Assembly: GCA_014799365.1 (NCBI GenBank)
Contig: JAAVIF010000073.1
Span: forward strand, 1-52,670
Direction of reading: 5' to 3'
DNA from: Oscillospiraceae bacterium
GTDB taxonomy: Bacteria; Bacillota; Clostridia; Oscillospirales; Ruminococcaceae
Length of the DNA stretch: 52,670 nucleotides
Shown here: positions 8,092 to 15,560 of the stretch, piece after piece
Position numbering within the stretch: position 1 is the stretch's first letter
Layout of the letters: the number at the start of each line of letters is the position of its first letter
Translations under genes and position numbers: made by a program
The notes under the pieces: model-generated
What the model saw: only the letters and a program-made list of their open reading frames with translations
Database searches by the model: none
What the model was told of the DNA's origin: nothing

Positions 8092-8712
8092 ATGGGTATT
8101 ATTGAAATGAAAAACGTAAGATATTCTTACGACGGCAGGCAAAATGTGCTGAAAAATGTAAACGCGGTTTTTGAGAGAGGAAAAATGTATGCGGTAGCGG
8201 GACCGTCGGGCTGCGGCAAAACTACGCTGCTGTCACTGTTGGGCGGCTTGGACAGTCCGACGGAGGGCGAGATTTTGTATAAAGGAGAGAATATTGAAAA
8301 AAAGGGGCTTGCTTTTCACAGAAAAAATAATGTAGCCTTTATTTTTCAAAACTGCAACCTGATAGATTATCTTACGCCAAAGGAGAATGTGGCTTTGACT
8401 TCAACTTTGCCGCCGCTTCCCGTATTGGAGCAGGTCGGGTTAAAGGAGGAAGAGTGCAAAAGAAGCGTGCTAAAGCTTTCGGGCGGACAGCAGCAAAGGG
8501 TGGCGATCGCACGCGCGTTGGCGTCCGACGCGGAGGTTATTCTCGCGGACGAGCCTACGGGAAGTCTTGACTTTGATACCGCCGCTGAAATAACCCGTAT
8601 TCTTAAGGACTGCGCCTGTCGTATGAGTAAGTGCGTGATCGCCGTTACACATTCGGCGGAGCTGGCAAAGCAGGCGGATACGGTGTTTAAGCTGAAAAAA
8701 GGAACTATTTGA
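8092..8712 (+). CDS. ABC transporter ATP-binding protein (MacB/LolD type)
   Basis: This cytoplasmic ATPase drives the preceding FtsX-type permease. With the ATG at 8092 it has 206 residues: Walker A GPSGCGKT (37-44), Q-loop Gln86 in IFQNCNL, signature LSGGQ (129-133), Walker B VILADEPT (149-156), D-loop Ser158-Leu159-Asp160 and switch His187. The start is chosen for its GGAAAGG site and for the family-typical opening MKNVRYSYDG. A TTG at 7999 would add 31 residues translated through the hairpin and is less likely. The product is shorter than the usual 220-235 residues because the helical segment between Q-loop and signature is about ten residues short. All catalytic motifs are intact. Confidence 0.92.
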   Translation: MGIIEMKNVRYSYDGRQNVLKNVNAVFERGKMYAVAGPSGCGKTTLLSLLGGLDSPTEGEILYKGENIEKKGLAFHRKNNVAFIFQNCNLIDYLTPKENVALTSTLPPLPVLEQVGLKEEECKRSVLKLSGGQQQRVAIARALASDAEVILADEPTGSLDFDTAAEITRILKDCACRMSKCVIAVTHSAELAKQADTVFKLKKGTI

Positions 8713-8716
8713 TATT

Positions 8717-8903
8717 AACACTATTCTTAAGCTAAAAAGATTCTAAAATTTAGAGCATTAGATTAATACTAATCTCTGTTTTGACGGTAGACAAAATATA
8801 ACAAAGTCTACCGTCAAAACAGAGTTACACCCTAAGCACTAATATCGGTTTAAAAAGCCATTTTGTCCACTTTTTAAACCGATATTAGTATAAGAATAGT
8901 GTT
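8717..8903. repeat. Nested triple inverted-repeat element
   Basis: Outer 13 bp arms (8717-8729 with 8891-8903) enclose two perfect 19 bp inverted repeats in series: 8774-8792 with 8806-8824, and 8839-8857 with 8870-8888. The ends carry TAATACTAATC- and GATATTAGTAT-like motifs shared with the small palindromes elsewhere in the window. It lies between convergent genes (ABC ATPase and queH) and may act as a bidirectional terminator, but it looks like small mobile palindromes inserted in one another. Confidence 0.75.
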
Positions 8904-8916
8904 TTTCAATTTTATT

Positions 8917-9546
8917 TCATGACGTGGTGTTGTGATACAGCCTTTTTTCCGCTTCTCTCCTGCTGTAAACACACCCGCAGTAATTCTGCCTGTACAGTCC
9001 GTAAATACGCGACAGCTCGATAGAACGCTTATATCCGTTTCTCTTTTTGAAATCGCCGTACAGATATTTGACCCCGTAATCCTTTTCAAGCTCTTCCCCG
9101 ATTTGGTTAAGCTTTTCCGCGTTTTTATGAGGACTTATGGAAAGAGTTGTGGTAAAATAATCAAAGCCGCCCTCTTTAGCTGTTTTCGCCACTTCTTCAA
9201 GCCTTTGACGGTAGCACTTAAAGCATCTTTCCCCGCCCTCGGGAAGTTCCTCCAAGCCCTTTGCCATTTTAAAAAATTCATCGGGGCAGTATCTCCCTTT
9301 CAAAAGCCTTACCTCCGATTTTAATGGCATTTCACGAAGCAGTCTTTCCACCTCGCCGATCCTTTTTTCGTACTCGCTTTCGGGAGAAATATTCGGGTTG
9401 AAATACAGCAGGGTAATATCAAAAAATTCCGACAGATACTCTATGACATAGCTGCTGCATGGCGCGCAGCAGGCGTGCAGCAGCAGCCTTTTTCCGCCGT
9501 CCGTTTCTTTTATCTGCTCTTCAAGCTTTCTTTGATAATTTAACAT
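8917..9546 (-). CDS. queH: Epoxyqueuosine reductase QueH
   Basis: QueH (formerly DUF208) reduces epoxyqueuosine in tRNA to queuosine, the last step of queuosine synthesis, and replaces QueG in many anaerobes. The 209-residue protein has the family cysteines for the metal and Fe-S centres: HACCAPC (Cys26, Cys27, Cys30), Cys87 in YCPDEFF, Cys108 and Cys111 in CFKC, and Cys190/Cys192 in YCGC. It also has the family segments FNPNISPESEY and TTTLSISPHKN. Length is normal. The ATG overlaps the end of the upstream YcxB-like gene by 26 bases, so the two are probably translated together. It is the last gene of a minus-strand run starting at 12863. Confidence 0.93.
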   Translation of the reverse strand: MLNYQRKLEEQIKETDGGKRLLLHACCAPCSSYVIEYLSEFFDITLLYFNPNISPESEYEKRIGEVERLLREMPLKSEVRLLKGRYCPDEFFKMAKGLEELPEGGERCFKCYRQRLEEVAKTAKEGGFDYFTTTLSISPHKNAEKLNQIGEELEKDYGVKYLYGDFKKRNGYKRSIELSRIYGLYRQNYCGCVYSRREAEKRLYHNTTS

Positions 9547-10048
9547 TTTTTATTGATAGCATCTCCCTTAATTTCTCTTCACTGCCTAAGGTTATGTTTT
9601 TGTACTCCAAAATCAGCACCGAGCCGCCCTCCGCAGAAAGGTATGCCGCCTTGTCTCTGTCGTTGAAGCTTATGTCAGTTATCTTTTCCCAGTCAAGCTC
9701 TCCGAAGGGCTCGTTTCCTTTGCAAAGCAGTATTGCGCTCTCGGTAATGACAACGTTGTCGGGATCGCTTTCGGTGCTGCTTGCCAAGGCGTTTTTAATA
9801 TTTCCTTTTACGGTAAAAACGAAAAACAGTACCGTTCCCACGGTAAAAACGGTAATTACACCGGCCAGTATCAGAAAAATCGGCATACCGATCATGCAGA
9901 ACATGACGATACATGTGACTAATACCGCCGGAATGCAGACGGCAAAGATTATCAAGGCAAGCTTTGCGAACTTGTTGCCGAAAAAAGAAGTAAACAGTAT
10001 GTATTTTTTCAGATTTTCCGCTGTCCAATCGGTTTTCAATCGTATCAT
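9521..10048 (-). CDS. YcxB-like two-helix membrane protein
   Basis: The 175-residue product has an N-terminal cytoplasmic segment, two membrane helices (about 29-50 and 53-80) and a C-terminal soluble domain. The C-terminal pattern, including ITDISFNDRDKAAYLSAEGGSVLIL, resembles the YcxB-like domain, which folds like a small PH-type beta domain on the inner face of the membrane. No biochemical function is established for that family. The gene starts 5 bases after the tex stop and overlaps queH, so it is in the same operon, but nothing links it to queuosine. Confidence 0.75.
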   Translation of the reverse strand: MIRLKTDWTAENLKKYILFTSFFGNKFAKLALIIFAVCIPAVLVTCIVMFCMIGMPIFLILAGVITVFTVGTVLFFVFTVKGNIKNALASSTESDPDNVVITESAILLCKGNEPFGELDWEKITDISFNDRDKAAYLSAEGGSVLILEYKNITLGSEEKLREMLSIKNVKLSKKA

Positions 10049-10052
10049 TTTA

Positions 10053-12200
10053 TCAATTCAGCCCTTTCATTGTAAGAGAAATCCTGTTTTTCTTGACGTC
10101 CACTCCAAGCACCTTTACATTGACAATATCTCCTACCTTTACAACGTCAAGCGGGTGCTTTACATAGCTGTCGGAAAGCTGCGAAATGTGAACAAGTCCG
10201 TCCTGATGCACTCCTATATCCACAAACACGCCGAAATCTATTACGTTTCTGACGGTCCCTTTTAGCTCCATTCCTTCCTTTAAGCTGTTTATATCCATAA
10301 CGTCGCTTCTGAGCAGGGGAGGGGGCAGCTCGTCTCTGGGGTCGCGTCCGGGTTTTTCCAATTCGCTTACAATATCTCCGAGGGTCATTTCGCCTACTCC
10401 AAGCTCCTCCGAAAGTGCTTTTAATCCCCTTGTCCTTACCGTTTCGGAGATCTTTCCCTTATCCGCGTTTTTGAGGTCTGCAAGCTTAAAGCCGCAAAGG
10501 TCGATAAGCCTGCTTGCGTATTCATAGCTTTCGGGGTGAACGGCAGTATTGTCCAGAGGATTTTTTCCGTCATGCACTCTCAAAAAGCCCGCGCACTGCT
10601 CAAAGGCCTTTTTGCCGAGCTTCGCAACCTTTAAAAGCTCTTTCCTCTCCTTAAACGCGCCGTTTTCCTCGCGGTAGGCGACTATATTTTTAGCCACCGT
10701 GCCGTTGATGCCCGCCACATATCCCAGCAAGGAGCAGGAAGCGGTGTTAACGTCTACGCCAACGCTGTTTACGCAGTTTTCAAGCACTCCGCCCAAGGCC
10801 TCGGAAAGCTGATTTTTGGGCATATCGTGCTGATACTGTCCCACGCCTATTGCTTTCGGATCGATCTTTACCAGCTCAGCCAATGGGTCCTGCAAGCGTC
10901 TTGCAATGGAAACCGCACTTCTTAAGGAAACGTCGAACTGAGGAAACTCCTCCGCCGCGAGCTTGCTTGCGGAATAAACGCTGGCTCCCGCCTCTGATAC
11001 CACCATGTAGCTTACGGGAGTGTCCAGCTCCTTTATAAGATCGGCTATAAAGCACTCGCTTTCATGGCTTGCGGTGCCGTTTCCTATTGCGATAGTGGTT
11101 ACATTGTGCTTCTTTATAAGCTGTTTAAGCTTTGCTTTAGCCTCCTCGACCTTGTTTTGGGGCGGAGTGGGGTAAACCACCGTTGTGTCCAGCACCTTTC
11201 CCGTTTCGTCCACCACCGCGGTTTTGCAGCCTGTGCGGTAGGCGGGGTCAAAGCCGAGAGTGACCGTGTTTTTTACGGGAGGCTGCATAAGGAGCTGATA
11301 GAGGTTATCCTGAAATACCTTAATGGCGGATTTGCAGCTTTTTTCGGTAAGGTCGTTTCTTACTCTTCTTTCGAGAGAGGGGTGGATAAGCCTTGTATAA
11401 GCGTCCTCGGCCGCCGCCCTGACTAAATTGCCGCACTCGTTTTTTGCTTTGACGTACGCGCGGTTTATTATCTTCAAAACGTCCTCTTCCTGCACTTCAA
11501 CGGAAATTTTTAATATTTCCTCACGTTCGCCTCTGTCCATCGCAAGCACTCTGTGAGAGGGTATCTTTGCCGCCGCTTCGCTGTAATCGTAATAATTGGC
11601 GTACACCGAATCCTTTTCGGGATCGGCTGCTTTTGATACTATCAAGCCCCTGTCCGCATAAAACTCGGACAGGGTTTTTCTTAAATTGGGGTCGTCGGAG
11701 ATCGTTTCCGCGATTATGTCGGACGCTCCCTGTAAGGCTTCCTCGGCGGAGTTTACTCCCTTTTCTTCGTCAATGTAATTTTCCGCTTCCTTTTGAGGGC
11801 TGGCAAGAGTCTGCTCCAAAATAAAGTCGGCAAGGGGCTGCAAGCCTTTTTCCTTTGCAACGCTCGCCCTTGTTTTTCTCTTGGGCTTAAAGGGGCGGTA
11901 AATATCTTCCACCTCCGCTAAGGTAAGGGCTTTTATCAGCGACTGTTCTATTTCCTCGGTCAGATTTCCGCTGCTTTCAATGCTTTCCCTTACCTCGGAT
12001 TTGCGCTGCTCCAGATTGCGCAGATAAGAAAGCCTTTCGTCAAGCTCTCTGAGCAGTTGGTCGTCCAGCGCGCCCGTTACTTCTTTTCTGTACCTTGCGA
12101 TAAAGGGGATAGTGTTTCCGTCGTCTATCAGTTTAACGGTGTTGTCCACCTGCTCCCGCTTTATTTTAAATTCCTCCGCAAGCTGCTGATTGATGTCCAT
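10053..12200 (-). CDS. tex: Tex family RNA-binding transcription accessory protein
   Basis: Tex proteins are cytoplasmic nucleic-acid-binding proteins related to eukaryotic Spt6 and act in transcription or RNA turnover. The 715-residue product has the N-terminal Tex helical domain (IPFIARYRKEVTGALDDQLL), a YqgF/RNase H-like domain beginning near LGFDPAYRTGCKTAVVDE, helix-hairpin-helix motifs, and a C-terminal S1 RNA-binding domain from about 640 (GTVRNVIDFGVFVDIG). Start ATG 12200 follows AGAAAGGAAA and fits the family start MDINQQLAEEF; a further in-frame start 13 residues upstream is less likely. It lies 54 bases downstream of the phosphatase gene and 4 bases upstream of the YcxB-like gene. 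Confidence 0.95.
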   Translation of the reverse strand: MDINQQLAEEFKIKREQVDNTVKLIDDGNTIPFIARYRKEVTGALDDQLLRELDERLSYLRNLEQRKSEVRESIESSGNLTEEIEQSLIKALTLAEVEDIYRPFKPKRKTRASVAKEKGLQPLADFILEQTLASPQKEAENYIDEEKGVNSAEEALQGASDIIAETISDDPNLRKTLSEFYADRGLIVSKAADPEKDSVYANYYDYSEAAAKIPSHRVLAMDRGEREEILKISVEVQEEDVLKIINRAYVKAKNECGNLVRAAAEDAYTRLIHPSLERRVRNDLTEKSCKSAIKVFQDNLYQLLMQPPVKNTVTLGFDPAYRTGCKTAVVDETGKVLDTTVVYPTPPQNKVEEAKAKLKQLIKKHNVTTIAIGNGTASHESECFIADLIKELDTPVSYMVVSEAGASVYSASKLAAEEFPQFDVSLRSAVSIARRLQDPLAELVKIDPKAIGVGQYQHDMPKNQLSEALGGVLENCVNSVGVDVNTASCSLLGYVAGINGTVAKNIVAYREENGAFKERKELLKVAKLGKKAFEQCAGFLRVHDGKNPLDNTAVHPESYEYASRLIDLCGFKLADLKNADKGKISETVRTRGLKALSEELGVGEMTLGDIVSELEKPGRDPRDELPPPLLRSDVMDINSLKEGMELKGTVRNVIDFGVFVDIGVHQDGLVHISQLSDSYVKHPLDVVKVGDIVNVKVLGVDVKKNRISLTMKGLN

Positions 12201-12254
12201 TGCATTTATTTTCCTTTCTTTTTTCCTTAATACAAACAAAGGTTTGTTTATTTA

Positions 12255-12863
12255 TCAGAATATTTTTCCTATAATTTCAAACACAGGCCCTTTTTGCCAC
12301 AAAAAGGTGGAAAGGTTAATGGCGTACCCCTCTCCCTGATTCAGCGCAAAGTCGGCGGGTCTGCCCTTTGGAAGCCCGTATCCCGCAAGCAGATTCATTA
12401 TCACTCCCGCGTGGGTTATGACCGCCGCCTTTGAAATATGCTCCTTCATCATATCCTTGAAGACCTCCTCCAAGCCGTCTATACACCTTAGAGTAAATTC
12501 TCCGAAGCTTTCACCTCCCGGTGCACAGGCATCGTAGCCGCCTTTGAGCCATTCCGTGTATTCGGGAACGTCCTGAAGCTCATCGGGAGTTTTTCCCTCA
12601 AATTCCCCAAAATCGCATTCGCAAAGATTTTCCACCTCTTTGACATATCGATTCGGATAAATTATTTCCGCCGTTTCAAGACAACGTTTCAGTGGGCTTG
12701 AATATACCTTTTGCACATCAGGGTAAATATCGTCCTGCTTCATACGGCTGATAGCGGAATATCCCTCGTCGCACAGGGGCAGGTCGGTAAAGCCGATGTA
12801 TTTTCCCTCTAAATTTCCCTCGGTTATGCCGTGACGAATCAAAAATACCGTGTAATTCTGCAT
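12255..12863 (-). CDS. Histidine phosphatase family protein (GpmB/CobC-like)
   Basis: The 202-residue cytoplasmic enzyme belongs to the phosphoglycerate mutase-like phosphatases. The catalytic LIRHG motif gives Arg10 and phospho-acceptor His11. Supporting residues appear in SSPLKRCLETAE, in the acid-base segment CDFGEFEG, and at His151 in VITHAGV. The family includes alpha-ribazole phosphatases and broad sugar-phosphate phosphatases. No cobalamin synthesis genes are nearby, so the substrate cannot be assigned. AAAGGAG lies just before the ATG at 12863. First gene of the run to queH; divergent from the XRE gene at 13048. Confidence 0.87.
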   Translation of the reverse strand: MQNYTVFLIRHGITEGNLEGKYIGFTDLPLCDEGYSAISRMKQDDIYPDVQKVYSSPLKRCLETAEIIYPNRYVKEVENLCECDFGEFEGKTPDELQDVPEYTEWLKGGYDACAPGGESFGEFTLRCIDGLEEVFKDMMKEHISKAAVITHAGVIMNLLAGYGLPKGRPADFALNQGEGYAINLSTFLWQKGPVFEIIGKIF

Positions 12864-12957
12864 TTGCGGCAGTTCTCCTTTCCAATTAAAAAGATTTTTA
12901 TAAAATACGTTGTAGTTCTCACCAATAAAAAATTATTTTTTTGTATTGTTTGCCAAT

Positions 12958-12985
12958 TTACAAAGAGAAATATATATCCTATAAT
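12958..12985 (+). promoter_or_regulatory. Promoter of the XRE gene at 13048
   Basis: TTACAA at 12958-12963 and TATAAT at 12980-12985 have a 16-base spacer in an AT-rich divergent intergenic region. Confidence 0.5.
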
Positions 12986-13047
12986 ATACTCTGCGGATTA
13001 TAAACGACAATATTTTACAAATAATTATAATAAAGGTTGATTGAATT

Positions 13048-13716
13048 ATGTCAAACGATTTCCCACGAATTTTAACTTTATTGAGAAAAGAAAAAGGTAT
13101 AAGCCAGAAGCAGGCGGCCGAGGAGCTTGGCGTGGCGCAGGCTCTTTTATCGCATTACGAAAAGGGCAAAAGAGAATGCGGTCTTGAATTTCTGCTGAAG
13201 GCGGCTGAATATTACAATGTTTCCACCGACTATTTATTGGGGCGTTCTCCCGTTGCCAACGGCGCGCTTATAACTCATTCCACTATTGAAGAAGCGGAGT
13301 CTCCCGACAAGGCAAAAAACCTTTCGGCGGACGAGCTGGCGGCAGTATTTGCCAAAAAGCTGGTCAACAACAGCGTTGACGTTATTTATTCTTTGCTGGG
13401 AAAGACGAAAAACCCTCAGCTTACCGATAAAATTTATGATATTTTTTCCTGCGCCGTTTACCGTGCATTCAGGCTTATTTATAAGGGCAATCCCGCCAAC
13501 GATGTGAATATGTTCAAAACTCCCGAGGAGGGGGTGGGACAGCTTATTTCCGCGGCGGAGGCTATCGCTACCGCGAAGGCGGAGCTGTCGGTAGCCGCGC
13601 CGGAAGCGGTCGGACCTGTTATCAAGCGTTCGGAATTGGAGGCCGAGTATGGGAAAAGCGCGTCGGTGCTGCTTAATATGGTGATGCATTGTGAGAAGCA
13701 GATAGAGAAGTTGTGA
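13048..13716 (+). CDS. XRE-family transcriptional regulator
   Basis: The 222-residue protein has an N-terminal Cro/C1-type helix-turn-helix (about 6-62) with the usual pattern: RKEKGISQKQAAEELGV, then QALLSHYEKGKR, then LLKAAEYYNVSTDYLLG. A helical region of about 150 residues follows and matches no known ligand-binding domain; it is alanine-rich and may dimerise. The gene stands alone between the phosphatase promoter region and a terminator at 13768. No target can be proposed. Confidence 0.85.
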   Translation: MSNDFPRILTLLRKEKGISQKQAAEELGVAQALLSHYEKGKRECGLEFLLKAAEYYNVSTDYLLGRSPVANGALITHSTIEEAESPDKAKNLSADELAAVFAKKLVNNSVDVIYSLLGKTKNPQLTDKIYDIFSCAVYRAFRLIYKGNPANDVNMFKTPEEGVGQLISAAEAIATAKAELSVAAPEAVGPVIKRSELEAEYGKSASVLLNMVMHCEKQIEKL

Positions 13717-13767
13717 TTTTTGTTTTTCCTCAAACGGCGGAATGCCTTTTTAAAACTGCGTTTTTGG

Positions 13768-13802
13768 CGGCGGTTGCTTTTCGGAGCGGCTGCCGTTTTT
13801 TA
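13768..13802 (+). terminator. Intrinsic terminator after the XRE gene
   Basis: CGGCGGTTGC at 13768-13777 pairs, with wobbles, to GCGGCTGCCG at 13786-13795 and is followed by six T residues. Confidence 0.75.
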
Positions 13803-14098
13803 ATGCTGCGCTTTATGTGGTGTTTTCGTTTCTCGGAAGCGAGTGCAGTTTGCGCTCCCGCGCGGGGCTTAAGGTGACACCAAAGGGGGGCGAAGTCGAA
13901 ACAAGCTCCGAAAAAGTGATGAATAATAGTTGCAATTTTAAAATAAAGAAAGTCTAAGTGTTTGCGGAGCTTGTTCCGACACTCTCCCCCCTTAGGTTTC
14001 ACCTTAAGAATCCCTTCCTTACCCCCCTCTATTGCGTAGTGCTTACGGTTCGTTTTTTTGCTCCATAAAATTATTGCGTGAAATATCACTTATATAAC
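13803..14098 (-). repeat. Dispersed long-stem element, copy B
   Basis: Minus-orientation copy of the element at 1-358. The stem arms lie at about 13868-13914 and 13961-14008. The base carries CTTAAGGTG and the G6/C6 run. The apical stem here is AACAAGCTCCG facing CGGAGCTTGTT, unrelated to the apical stems of the other copies yet still paired. The flank TAAGTGATATTTCACGCA, itself partly palindromic, is shared with copy D. A 119-codon reading frame runs through it and is judged spurious. Confidence 0.8.
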
Positions 14099-14189
14099 TT
14101 GGTTGAATTGTTCAATGTTGGGAATTTACAGAAGTGCTTTATTTATGTTCGTGTCATAGGTGCTGCGTTATTGATTATGTGTTTTCATT

Positions 14190-14410
14190 GGTGATGTTGG
14201 CTGCTCCCATTTGTTAGTGCAATGTATGATTATGCTTGCGCTCCCAATTGGCTTGTACCGCCCTATCCGTTAGAATTGCTCCTTTTTTTATAACTGCCTC
14301 ACAGCGGGGGGCGGAGCCAAATTTTCGCCGTAGGCGAAAATTTTGAAATGCTTCGCATTTCAGCGGGCTGTCGCCCGCGGCTCCGCCGCCGCTCGTCGCT
14401 CTCAACATTT
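14190..14410 (-). repeat. Cloverleaf-like structured element, copy 1
   Basis: In plus coordinates, closing arms GCGGAGCC (14311-14318) and GGCTCCGC (14379-14386) enclose three consecutive hairpins: 14319-14343 (11 bp stem, loop GTA), 14345-14361 (7 bp, loop TTC) and 14363-14378 (6 bp). The outer flank at 14218-14300 is homologous, in reverse orientation, to 23048-23136. The shared text includes GTGAGGCAGTT and TAACGGATAGGGCGG. It follows the HD-hydrolase gene by about 40 bases and may end that operon. Open reading frames in it are not genes. Confidence 0.75.
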
Positions 14411-14448
14411 GGTTATGCTTTACTTTTGTCACGAAAATAAAAACATTT

Positions 14449-15132
14449 CTAACTGCTTTCTATACACGACCTTAAATTCTCTATCCCGTTTTCATACGAA
14501 CTCTTAACCTCATCAAGCAAACTGCTGTAAAAATTCACCGCGTTCTGTCTGCGTTTTTCGGCTATTTCTCTTCCTCTTTCCGTCATAAATCCCGAATATA
14601 TCTTTTCAAGCTTGTACTTGTATTCCCTAAAAAAAGACGGCTGACTGTCATTTTCTCCGTCGGACACCGTGCCGTCGGGGTTTAAGCTGTATAAAGGCTC
14701 TCCTACCGTTCCTCTGTAAACAAGCGTACGTGCTATACCTATTGCTCCCGCAACGTCTATTTTATCTGCGTCAAACAGAATTTTGGCCTCTGTGCTTTGG
14801 GGCGGTGCTTCTCTGCGAAAGCGGTGAGTTTTTATACAGTCCCTTACCCTATCCGAAAATTCCTCCGAAAAGCCGTGGGCGGTAAGAAAAGCGTAGGCTT
14901 TATCCCCGCCGACCTGCGCGTGACATAATTTCGGATTTTCAAACTGCTCCTTGCGTCCTATGTCGTGCAGCAGACAGGCGCAGATCAGTATGTCCAAATC
15001 AACGTTTTTTTCGCTCCCCGCAATTTCCAGTGCGTTATACAGCACTCGGTAAACGTGTTCTTTGTCATGCGCACTGTCTCCCATGCAGGAAAGCATATAC
15101 TTTTCAAGCAGGTCGTATGTGTCCTTAGTCAC
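14449..15132 (-). CDS. HD-domain metal-dependent phosphohydrolase
   Basis: The 227-residue protein is of the YedJ-like HD superfamily. The metal-binding set is visible: His26 in HDKEHVYRV, His56-Asp57 in LLHDIGR and Asp123 in LFDADKID. Members hydrolyse phosphate mono- or diesters, often nucleotides; the substrate here is unknown. The start is a GTG at 15132 whose first base is shared with the end of the NUDIX gene (overlap GTGA), so translation is coupled. It is the last gene of the operon that begins with tadA. Its pairing with a NUDIX hydrolase suggests a nucleotide-cleaning role, which is inference. Confidence 0.87.
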   Translation of the reverse strand: MTKDTYDLLEKYMLSCMGDSAHDKEHVYRVLYNALEIAGSEKNVDLDILICACLLHDIGRKEQFENPKLCHAQVGGDKAYAFLTAHGFSEEFSDRVRDCIKTHRFRREAPPQSTEAKILFDADKIDVAGAIGIARTLVYRGTVGEPLYSLNPDGTVSDGENDSQPSFFREYKYKLEKIYSGFMTERGREIAEKRRQNAVNFYSSLLDEVKSSYENGIENLRSCIESS

Positions 15133-15551
15133 ACCCGAAGCCCCCTTTTCTCAATTGTCTTTTCGATAAGCTTCGGCTGTATCAAAGGGTATGTCCACTC
15201 TGAGGGCAATTTCTCAAACAAATGCACGCTTTCTATCTCAAAGTGCAGCTCGTCTTCAAGCTCCGTTATTTCCGCGTAGTATAACATTCCGAAGCTTTCG
15301 GGTTCGTTTTCTTTTTGCACCGAGTAAACGCATACGGGAAAAATATTGAACTCCTTCGCTCCCGTTTCCTCCGTAAGCTCCCTTATTGCGGCGGCGGTCA
15401 CCGTTTCGCCCTCTTCCCTGTGTCCTCCCGGGATTTCATAGGTGCTTCTTTCCTTATGCTTGCAGAATACCCATTTGTCTTTGTACCGTGAAGCGATAAC
15501 GGCATATTTAATCAGGGCGTCCGATATTTCATTGTAAAATCTCACTTCCAT
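15129..15551 (-). CDS. NUDIX hydrolase
   Basis: The 140-residue protein carries an exact Nudix box from Gly43 to Gly64: Gly43, Glu49, then Arg57-Glu58-Leu59 and Glu61-Glu62. These bind the metal used to split nucleoside diphosphates linked to another group. The length and the segment YEIPGGHREEGE are usual for small MutT-like enzymes. Substrate not determined. ATG at 15551 with AAAGGTAG before it, 9 bases after the flippase gene; overlaps the HD gene by 4 bases. Confidence 0.9.
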   Translation of the reverse strand: MEVRFYNEISDALIKYAVIASRYKDKWVFCKHKERSTYEIPGGHREEGETVTAAAIRELTEETGAKEFNIFPVCVYSVQKENEPESFGMLYYAEITELEDELHFEIESVHLFEKLPSEWTYPLIQPKLIEKTIEKRGLRV

Positions 15552-15560
15552 AACGGTTTT

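Noticed and set aside
14214-14432. 72-codon reading frame on the minus strand
   Set aside because: It runs through the cloverleaf-like element; the second copy of that element does not keep the frame.
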